Assembly: GCA_036521995.1 (NCBI GenBank)
Contig: DATDGR010000182.1
Coordinates: forward strand, 1-20,691
Length of the DNA: 20,691 nucleotides
Direction: 5' to 3'
From: Gp13-AA77 sp036521995
GTDB lineage: Bacteria > Acidobacteriota > Terriglobia > UBA7540
Under the pieces are notes generated by a model, which was not told the DNA's origin, did not search any database, and saw only the letters and a list, made by a program, of their open reading frames with translations. The position numbers and the translations under genes were made by a program. Position 1 is the stretch's first letter, and every line of letters starts with the position of its first letter. Positions 1 through 5,770 of this stretch are shown in pieces.

Positions 1-1032
1 ACTCTGAACGGTCGGCGCGGGTTCCGCCGACGACCAAACGGCCGAAGGGACGTCAGATCCCTCTTCCGTGATGTTTTCCAGAAATGTCGTCGTTGGCACG
101 AAGAAGAGATTGCCGGTAACGGCGCGGCTGAAGTCGAGCAGACGGTCATAATTGCCGGGCGGCCGCCCGATAAACATGTTCTCCAGCATCTGCTCAATCG
201 TGCGGGGCGAACGTGTGTAACCAATGAAATAGGTTCCGAATTCGCCAGAACTGGCACGCCCGAAAGGCATGTTATCACGCAAGATTTTGATTTCCTTGCC
301 GTTCTCAACGATCGTCGTCAGCGCGTTGTGCGCTGAAGTGGGCTTGGCAGAATCGTCCAACTCGATGTCCGACAGTTTGGTGCGCCCAATAATTCGCTCC
401 TGCGCCTCCGTGGGCAGAGCATTCCAGCCGGCCAGATCGTGCAGATACTTCTGCACGATGACATAGCTTCCGCCGGCGAAGCTGGCATCCTCGTCACCGA
501 TGAGCGCCGCTTCCGCTGCTTCACCGCCCCTGGGATTCTCAGTGCCATCAACAAACCCTATGAGATCGCGGTCGTCGAAGTACCGGAATCCGTGCACCTC
601 GTCGACGGGCGAGACCGCCTCACCGATTCGCGCCATAGTTTGTGTCGCCATCTCAAAACACAGGTCCATACGCTTCGCACGGATGTGAAACAGCAAGTCG
701 CCCGGGGTCGAGACGGCATGGCGCGCCCCGGCGCGAATTTCGCGAAATGGATGCAACTCCGCTGGACGCGGCGCGCCAAAGAGCTGGTCCCAGGCGTCGG
801 ATCCGATCCCCATGATGCAGGAAAGTCCGGCTTCAAGGTCGCGAAATTCCACCGCGCGAAAAATACCCGCGAGATCCGCGCAAAAGGACCGAATGATGGT
901 GCGATTGCCGCAGCCCGGCTTCAGTGTCATGACCAGAAAGATGGCAGCGCGAGTCAGCGGAGCAATGACCGCTTGCGCGACGCCGCGCGCGCTACCCGCA
1001 AGTTGTCGACCGCCGGTTGGTCTGAGTGCCAT
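1..1032 (-). CDS. DyP-type haem peroxidase (YfeX-like), 3' end cut by window
   Basis: Reading the minus strand from ATG 1032 gives 344 codons, open to base 1. The family is recognisable from the FVDGTENP motif (residues 160-167, containing the GxxDG-type catalytic Asp), the candidate proximal haem ligand His235 in SAHNAL, and Arg252 in the ILRDNMPFG segment followed by GTYFIGYTRSP. DyP peroxidases bind haem b and use hydrogen peroxide to oxidise dyes, porphyrins and other substrates. This one has no signal peptide, so it is probably cytoplasmic or encapsulin-loaded. I saw no encapsulin gene in the window. The length already exceeds the usual 300-320 residues, so the missing C-terminus is probably short. 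The start is set by an in-frame TGA three codons upstream, and a GGGTGA sequence lies 7 nt before ATG. The family call is strong; the substrate is unknown. Confidence 0.9.
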   Translation of the reverse strand, partial: MALRPTGGRQLAGSARGVAQAVIAPLTRAAIFLVMTLKPGCGNRTIIRSFCADLAGIFRAVEFRDLEAGLSCIMGIGSDAWDQLFGAPRPAELHPFREIRAGARHAVSTPGDLLFHIRAKRMDLCFEMATQTMARIGEAVSPVDEVHGFRYFDDRDLIGFVDGTENPRGGEAAEAALIGDEDASFAGGSYVIVQKYLHDLAGWNALPTEAQERIIGRTKLSDIELDDSAKPTSAHNALTTIVENGKEIKILRDNMPFGRASSGEFGTYFIGYTRSPRTIEQMLENMFIGRPPGNYDRLLDFSRAVTGNLFFVPTTTFLENITEEGSDVPSAVWSSAEPAPTVQS

Positions 1033-1045
1033 CAGAAGTCACCCT

Positions 1046-1061
1046 GTGAAGCTGGCTTCAC
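1046..1061. promoter_or_regulatory. Perfect 7-bp dyad upstream of the DyP peroxidase gene
   Basis: The arms GTGAAGC and GCTTCAC are perfect inverted copies separated by two bases. They lie 13 bases upstream of the peroxidase ATG (1032, minus strand). The position suits either an operator for a redox or haem regulator or a small mRNA hairpin (six pairs with a CCAG loop) near the ribosome site. No regulator is encoded beside it. The symmetry is seen directly; the function is inferred. Confidence 0.35.
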
Positions 1062-1198
1062 CTTCGATCAGCGACATTCGGACAACCTTGCGTGCAAACA
1101 AGGCGAGAGCTTAGCATTGCCTCTCGATGAACGTCCACACCACAGCGCCGGGGTGACGCTTTCGACTCGCAGAGATAGCTTAGTTGAGGCGATCGCGT

Positions 1199-1811
1199 TC
1201 AGCTTTCAGTGCCGGCAGGAATCATCAGCCGCGCGACCGCGGCGCTCGCCATCGATAGCCCCGCGCAGATCAGCATCACGAGCCGGAATCCTGAAACAAA
1301 TGCCTGGGATACGGACGCTCTGATCATGGCCGTCGTGTCAATATCGAGCCCGGCAGGCAACTGCATGCCCGCGAGCTTGATCTCATTCGACTGAATCGTA
1401 TGGAGAACACTGGGCGGGATGGTGAGGCGCGCCAGGCTGTGATTCAAGGAAGAACTGAATGCCTTCACGACCGCAATCCCCACCAAGGCAATAGCAAGTA
1501 CGCCCGCCACCCGGGCCACAGCGTTATTGATGCCGGACGCGACGCCGGCGCGATCCTGGATTGCTGAATCCATGACGACCGTAGTGAGAGGAGCAACGCT
1601 GACGGCCACTCCCAGCCCTAGGATCACGAAGGCGGGGAAAAATGTGCTCCAGTAATCGCCTCCCACCGACGGCAAGGCGAATAGCAAAAAGCCTGCGGCC
1701 GCAGTTACTGGACCTATATCAGGGGACCCTTGCGCCGTAACGACTGATCAGTCCGCCCGACCAGCGCGAAAGGAGGAAGATCAGCAGAATCAGCGGCAGA
1801 GCGACAGCGCC
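1199..1811 (-). pseudogene. MFS transporter remnant, DHA2 (EmrB/QacA-like) C-terminal part, frameshifted
   Basis: Two reading frames together rebuild the last third of a 14-TM drug/H+ antiporter of the DHA2 type. Frame one, ending at TGA 1719, gives GAVALPLILLIFLLSRWSGG and then LISRYGARVP. Frame two, open from about 1715 and with its only ATG at 1687, continues with GPVTAAAGFLLFALPS, YWSTFFPAFVILGLG, the family-typical SVAPLTTVVMDS and ASGINNAVARVAGVLAIA, then a last TM helix. Between VP and GP there are 7 bases where the family needs a multiple of three, so the two parts are out of frame (net 2-nt loss or 1-nt gain). The N-terminal roughly ten helices are absent: upstream sequence belongs to a GloVer-type gene instead. 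A functional transporter is very unlikely. The ORF 1199-1687 could be called as a 162-aa partial protein. Confidence 0.75.
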
Positions 1812-2059
1812 GATAGAGGAGTTTCTCCATCCGATCCAGTGAGCGAATATAGGACCGTGAATGTCTGTGCCTGGGCCGGCGCGCCGCACAACGCGGGCGC
1901 GAGCAGAGAAGCTACAAAGGCCAGCGTTGGTGCCCAGTGAAGCAGCGTTCGTGGGATTCGATTCCGGCCACATAGCCTCATGCGTAGCAGAGCCTCCCCG
2001 AAGAAGAGATTCAAAACCAACCATGACGCTGATCGGCAATTTCCTTGCGCCTTTCTCAT
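1790..2059 (-). pseudogene. Truncated GloVer-repeat secreted protein (N-terminus only), fused into the MFS remnant
   Basis: This 89-codon frame has a strong SD (GGAGG, 4 nt before ATG 2059) that starts right after the TAG of the preceding GloVer gene. An alternative ATG is at 1981, behind GGGGAGG. The protein has a hydrophobic signal region (LLHWAPTLAFVASLLAPALCG) ending in APAQAQ. It then shows TFTVLYSLTGSDGETPLSAL, which is the opening of a first GloVer repeat as in the two intact neighbours. Homology stops at about base 1805-1815. The rest of the repeat (GNFYGTT...GTVFKITP) is missing and the DNA continues as an MFS gene in another frame. It is therefore a third, broken member of the local GloVer family. 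A 60-90-residue exported peptide could still be made. Confidence 0.6.
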
Positions 2060-2067
2060 CTCTCCTC

Positions 2068-3555
2068 CTACGGCAGCAGCACTTGGAAATTCACGTTGCT
2101 GGTCAGGGTGCCGCTCGGTAGGGTAACGACGATGGGCCCGGTGGTTGCGCCAGCCGGGACCGTGGCTTTGATGTAGGTGGACGACTGAACGGTGAAGCTC
2201 GCGGCGACGCCGTTGAAGGTGACGCTGGTTGCGAATTTCAGATTATTTCCCAGAATCGTAATCGTCGATCCCGCCCGACCGAACGTAGACACGGTCTTCA
2301 CAAATGGCGCCAGGCCTACAGATACGCCGAATATCGTTCCCTCGTCATCGCCCCCGCCGCGAAAGGTCGTCCCGTAGAAGATGCCGTTCGTGGCCTGAAC
2401 CAGCCCCGCGAGGGGGAGCCGTCCGTCCGCCGGATAGCCAGCGAAGCTGTGCAGCCGGCCCAGTACGCCCTCGGGTGATACTTCGAATACGACACCACAG
2501 TTGCAGGCGCCACCGGCACCTCCGGTCCCATAGAAGTTGCCGTCGGTGCCCTGGACCAGCCCTGTAGGCGACGAGCCGTCAGCGGAGTTAAAGAAGGCTA
2601 GCGTGGTGAACGTGCCCCCTAGCGTGACCTTGAACACCGTTCCGCAGCCCTCCCCGCCCAAGCCGCAAATCGGCTTGACCTCTCCTCCTCCGCCGGTCGT
2701 CCCGTAGAGGTTTCCGTCCGCAGCCTGGATCAACCCGGAAGGACCAGCACCATCCGTAAAGTCGAAGCTGCGCAGAGTGGTCACCACGCCCTCAGGCGTG
2801 ATCCGAAAAACGGTGCCGCAGCCATCCCCGCAGTTGGTGCCGGAGCCTCCCGCATTGGTCGTACCGTAAAAGTTCCCATCTGTCGCCTGAACGAGACCTG
2901 CCGAATTATATACGGAGTAACCGCCCCTGGGGTTAAAGCTGTAAAGGGTGGTCAGCACACCCGTGGGGGTGATTTTGAAGATGGTGCCGCAGCCACTCTC
3001 GCAAGCGAGGCTGCCGCCACGCGCGGTTGTCCCGTAAAAATTGCCATCGCTGCCTTGAACCAACGGGCCCGGGGCGGAGCCATCAGTGCACCCCGACTGC
3101 GCGCAGAAGCTATAGAGCGTGGTCAGCGTGCCCGCCGGCGTGATCTTGAAGATGGTCCCGCAACCAAGGCCTGCTGGGCAAGCGTCTGGGTTTGGTCCCC
3201 CGAAATATGTAGTGCCGTAGAAGTTGCCGTCGGTTCCGAGAACCATCGCCGTCACAGGGTCGGTGCCATCCGGACAGGTGCTCTCGGCGCAAAAGCTGTA
3301 AAGCGTAGTGAGCGTGCCTCCAGGCGTGATTTTGAAGACGTTCCCTTGGTTGTAGGTTCCGCCGCCGACCGAGGTGCCGTAAAAGTTGCCGTCGCTGCCT
3401 TGGACAAGGGCAGCCGAAGGCGCCTCGCCGTCCGCACAGTCCTTTTCGGGGCAAAAGCTAAAAAGGTTGGTGAACGTCTGCGCGGCCAGCCCAGACACAG
3501 TCATCGACGCAACAAAAAGTGCGATTGCCGCTCCTGCAAGTATCCTCGATTGCAT
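2068..3555 (-). CDS. Secreted GloVer-type tandem-repeat protein with IPT/TIG domain (copy 1)
   Basis: The protein has 495 residues from ATG 3555, which has a good SD (AAGGAG, 6 nt upstream). A longer frame to 3705 adds 50 residues with no signal character and is rejected. Residues 1-26 are a Sec signal peptide (IALFVASMTVSGLAAQ). Residues 27-413 hold seven repeats of about 55 residues with the consensus (T/V)LTTLYSFC..x.C.DG..P..GLVQ.TDGNFYGTT..GG...GTVFKITP.G. Residues 414-495 form an IPT/TIG-like immunoglobulin fold (VTFNG, ATVPAGATTG, NVNFQV). Three repeats carry the FCxxxxC pair, and four have another Cys pair just before GT(I/V)F. Proteins of this family are annotated by their repeats only; molecular function is unknown. 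Seven repeats suggest a seven-bladed beta-propeller on or outside the outer membrane (inference). A paralogue follows on the right and a truncated one on the left. Confidence 0.85.
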   Translation of the reverse strand: MQSRILAGAAIALFVASMTVSGLAAQTFTNLFSFCPEKDCADGEAPSAALVQGSDGNFYGTSVGGGTYNQGNVFKITPGGTLTTLYSFCAESTCPDGTDPVTAMVLGTDGNFYGTTYFGGPNPDACPAGLGCGTIFKITPAGTLTTLYSFCAQSGCTDGSAPGPLVQGSDGNFYGTTARGGSLACESGCGTIFKITPTGVLTTLYSFNPRGGYSVYNSAGLVQATDGNFYGTTNAGGSGTNCGDGCGTVFRITPEGVVTTLRSFDFTDGAGPSGLIQAADGNLYGTTGGGGEVKPICGLGGEGCGTVFKVTLGGTFTTLAFFNSADGSSPTGLVQGTDGNFYGTGGAGGACNCGVVFEVSPEGVLGRLHSFAGYPADGRLPLAGLVQATNGIFYGTTFRGGGDDEGTIFGVSVGLAPFVKTVSTFGRAGSTITILGNNLKFATSVTFNGVAASFTVQSSTYIKATVPAGATTGPIVVTLPSGTLTSNVNFQVLLP

Positions 3556-3898
3556 GTTGACTCCTTCTCGGCTCGCCGGATTACTTCCGCGCTTTCTATC
3601 GCAGCAGGCCAATACAGCCCCGAAGGGGCGATCCAACTCACGCCGGGCCGGCGGAGGCCCGGGTTCATCCGTCACCGGGATTGTGGAGCCCGCAACGGCG
3701 GTCACATCTGCTTTAGTTCGCCCCTTCCGGCCTCATCATTCGAACATCGCCGCCCCCGATCACTCTGGCGTTGCCCTCTAGAGGGCTTTGTCGGGTGGGC
3801 CCTTCGGGCCGCTAAACGGATAACAGGTGCTCGTTACTTGTCGTTAGTTTCTCCCGTCACTTGCCACTTCTTTAGTCACTTTTCACTGGGCTGCCCTT
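3556..3898. repeat. Gene-free spacer with several GC-rich hairpins (REP-like)
   Basis: These 343 bases between the two GloVer genes hold no convincing gene. They contain hairpin GCCCC-GAA-GGGGC (3617-3629), a 7-bp stem CCGGGCC/GGCCCGG with a 6-nt loop (3643-3662), a perfect 14-nt palindrome GCCCTCTAGAGGGC (3773-3786), and hairpin GGCCC-TTC-GGGCC (3798-3810). On the minus strand, just after the stop of copy 2, there is a run of related words of the AAGTGAC type (rc of 3830-3890). The layout resembles multicopy intergenic elements common in acidobacterial genomes. No U-tract follows any stem, so a classical terminator is not shown. The SD of copy 1 is at its left edge. Confidence 0.5.
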
Positions 3899-5353
3899 TC
3901 ACGGCGACACGCGAAAATTGACGTTGCCGATGAGCGTGCCGCCGGGCGTCACCACCTGGACTCTGCCGCTGGTAGCGCCGGGCGGTACAGTGGCCTCGAT
4001 CAGAGAGCTCGAGACCACGTTGAAGACGGCGGCCGTCCCGTTAAACGTGACGCTGGTGGCGCCAGTCAGGCCGGTCCCCAGAATCTTGACCACCGCTCCC
4101 ACCTTGCCGGAAGTAGTCTGCGTTTCCACGAACGGCCCCAGACCCGCGGAAAGGCTGAAGAACGTGCCCAAGCCGTCCAACTCGCCGCTGCCCAACGCTG
4201 TCCCGTAAAAATTCCCATTGGTATCCTGGACCAGCGGGGCTTCGGGGTATCCACCGTCCGCACAATCGGTCAAGAAACAAAAGTTGTGTAGCGTCTCCAG
4301 CGTGCCGCTTGGGGTGACTCTGAAGATCGTCCCGGCGGCGTTGACCCCGCCAAACTGTGATGTCCCATAGAAGTTGCCGTCGGTGGCTTGGATCAGCCCT
4401 GCGATCGGGTTAGCGCCATCGGTGCAACCGGAGCCGCCTTGCGAGCAGAAGGTGTAAAGCACGGTCAGCGTGCCGCCCGAGGTGATCTTGAAGGCGGTAC
4501 CACTGCTGTAGGCCCCGCCAGCGTGTGTGGTCCCGTAGAAGTTTCCATTGGCGGCCTGCATGAGCCCGCCCTCGGGGTAGGTGCCGTCGGTGCAGCCGCT
4601 TTGCGAGCAAAAGCTGTAAAGCGTCGTCAGCCTGCCGCTCGGGGTTATTCTGAAAACCGTCCCGAAGCCGTTGGCGCCGCCACTGTACGTTGTGCCGTAG
4701 AAATTCCCGTTGGTGGCCTGGATCAGCCCAACGTAGGGATACTCGCCGTCTACGCAGCGGCTTTCGGAGCAAAAGCTGTGGAGCGTCGTGAGGGCGCCGC
4801 CAGGAGTGATTTTGAAGACTGTGCCATGGTTGCTCGCGCCGCCGTAGTACGCGGTGCCGTAGAAATTCCCGTCGGTGGCCTGGATTAGCCCATTGGGGAA
4901 CTCTCCGTCTGCGCAATCGCTTTGCGAGCAGAAGCTATAAGGAGAGGTTATCTTGCCGTTCAGCGTTATCTTGAACACCGTACCCGCACCGTTGGTCCCG
5001 CCCGCTTCCGTTGTGCCGTACAGGTTGCCATCGGCGGCCTGGATCGGCGCAGTGTAGGGACCAGCGCCCTCGAAGCAGCCGCCTGGCACGCAAAAGTTGT
5101 AGAACGTTGTAAAGGTGCCACTCGGGGTGATCTTGAAGATCGTCCCCCCGCCGTTGAGGCCGCCCGTGTATGTTACTCCGTACAAGTTTCCATCGGTGGC
5201 CTGTGTCGGCGGCCCTTCAATATCGGGGGACTGGCCGTCCGCAAAGTAGAAGCTATGCAGTACGGTGTAGGTCTGTGCTGGTAAGGCAATCGCAGTCGCT
5301 AGGCAGAGTACGCTCAGAGCGCAGACTGTTTTGCACCCATTCAGTCTGTTCAT
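3899..5353 (-). CDS. Secreted GloVer-type tandem-repeat protein with IPT/TIG domain (copy 2)
   Basis: The protein has 484 residues from ATG 5353, with SD GAGGGAG close upstream. An in-frame start at 5401 overlaps the likely promoter and is rejected. Signal peptide: residues 1-27 (VCALSVLCLATAIALPAQ). Residues 28-403 are seven repeats of about 54 residues, cleaner than in copy 1, each with (D/N)GN(F/L)YG(T/V)(T/A/S)..GG....GT.F(K/R)(I/V)T.(S/G)G or a weakened form in the last unit. Six of seven repeats have the FC....C pair (for example YSFCSQSGCTDG), an arrangement that could close a disulfide in each unit after export. Residues 404-484 are an IPT/TIG-like domain nearly collinear with that of copy 1 (SVTFNG, ATVPPGATSG, GNVNF). 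The role is unknown; extracellular or surface location is inferred from the signal peptide and domain type. Confidence 0.85.
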   Translation of the reverse strand: MNRLNGCKTVCALSVLCLATAIALPAQTYTVLHSFYFADGQSPDIEGPPTQATDGNLYGVTYTGGLNGGGTIFKITPSGTFTTFYNFCVPGGCFEGAGPYTAPIQAADGNLYGTTEAGGTNGAGTVFKITLNGKITSPYSFCSQSDCADGEFPNGLIQATDGNFYGTAYYGGASNHGTVFKITPGGALTTLHSFCSESRCVDGEYPYVGLIQATNGNFYGTTYSGGANGFGTVFRITPSGRLTTLYSFCSQSGCTDGTYPEGGLMQAANGNFYGTTHAGGAYSSGTAFKITSGGTLTVLYTFCSQGGSGCTDGANPIAGLIQATDGNFYGTSQFGGVNAAGTIFRVTPSGTLETLHNFCFLTDCADGGYPEAPLVQDTNGNFYGTALGSGELDGLGTFFSLSAGLGPFVETQTTSGKVGAVVKILGTGLTGATSVTFNGTAAVFNVVSSSLIEATVPPGATSGRVQVVTPGGTLIGNVNFRVSP

Positions 5354-5392
5354 GTCTACTCCCTCAGGTTTTGGCTTGAAATCAGCGGCAGC

Positions 5393-5398
5393 AGTATA
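5393..5398 (-). promoter_or_regulatory. Candidate -10 box for GloVer copy 2
   Basis: On the minus strand TATACT (one mismatch to TATAAT) lies in GGTGTATACTGC, about 40 bases before ATG 5353. That would leave a leader of some 33 bases containing the SD. No good -35 hexamer is visible at 16-18 bp, so this is tentative. Confidence 0.35.
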
Positions 5399-5517
5399 CA
5401 CCCGAGGTGCGTAAAATCCGAGTCGTCGCGATTGAAGACCTCTGGCTCAACGAAGGGGACGTAAGAGGTACACGAGAAAACGGGCCGATCTAACGGTAAG
5501 GAAACAAAACCAGATAG

Positions 5518-5609
<92 letters not shown>

Positions 5610-5650
5610 CGCGAAACGTGCGCGTTCCGCTGAGTGGAGTGCAGGACCTC

Positions 5651-5656
5651 AGTATA
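5651..5656 (-). promoter_or_regulatory. Candidate -10 box for tRNA-Ser
   Basis: TATACT on the minus strand (within GCTGCTATACTGAGG) is 41 bases upstream of the tRNA 5' end, which allows a short precursor leader. The matching -35 area would touch the left arm of the inverted repeat at 5673-5695 and has no clear TTGACA. Confidence 0.35.
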
Positions 5657-5672
5657 GCAGCAGCGAGAAGCC

Positions 5673-5768
5673 GAAATTCGAAATTCGAAGCTCGAAATTC
5701 AAAACACGTTTTTCGAGGGCCACGCTTTTGCGTCGGACTCGGGTCTCGAACTTCGATTTTCGAATTTC
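5673..5768. repeat. Imperfect inverted repeat of TTCGAA-type words
   Basis: Arms at 5673-5695 and 5746-5768 are 23 nt each and match at 21 of 23 positions as reverse complements, around a 50-nt centre. The left arm is itself built of repeated GAAATTC/CGAA words, and a further TCGAAATTC unit overlaps its end (5692-5700). It starts 2 bases after the stop of the tamB-like gene and ends before the tRNA promoter region. It could act as a 3' hairpin, terminator or mRNA-stabilising element, or be one copy of a dispersed intergenic repeat. Confidence 0.7.
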
Positions 5769-5770
5769 AC

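Noticed and set aside
439..1323. 294-codon plus-strand reading frame
   Set aside because: It lies antisense to the DyP peroxidase gene, whose motifs are clear. Its translation is Arg/Ser-rich and without family features, typical of a high-GC shadow frame.
3556..3705. 50-residue N-terminal extension of GloVer copy 1
   Set aside because: It would place the signal peptide internally, while the inner ATG at 3555 has a strong SD.
3773..3810. Rho-independent terminator after GloVer copy 2
   Set aside because: The stems are good but no U-tract follows on either strand, and they lie about 90-125 bases past the stop. Kept only as hairpin repeats.
3055..3921. 288-codon plus-strand reading frame crossing the GloVer spacer
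   Set aside because: It runs antisense through GloVer copy 1 repeats and then the hairpin spacer. Its repeats are just the reverse reading of the GloVer units.
2100..5290. Regularly spaced repeats that might suggest a CRISPR array
   Set aside because: The period is about 160-165 bases, the units are diverged, and they stay in one reading frame. They are protein-coding tandem repeats.
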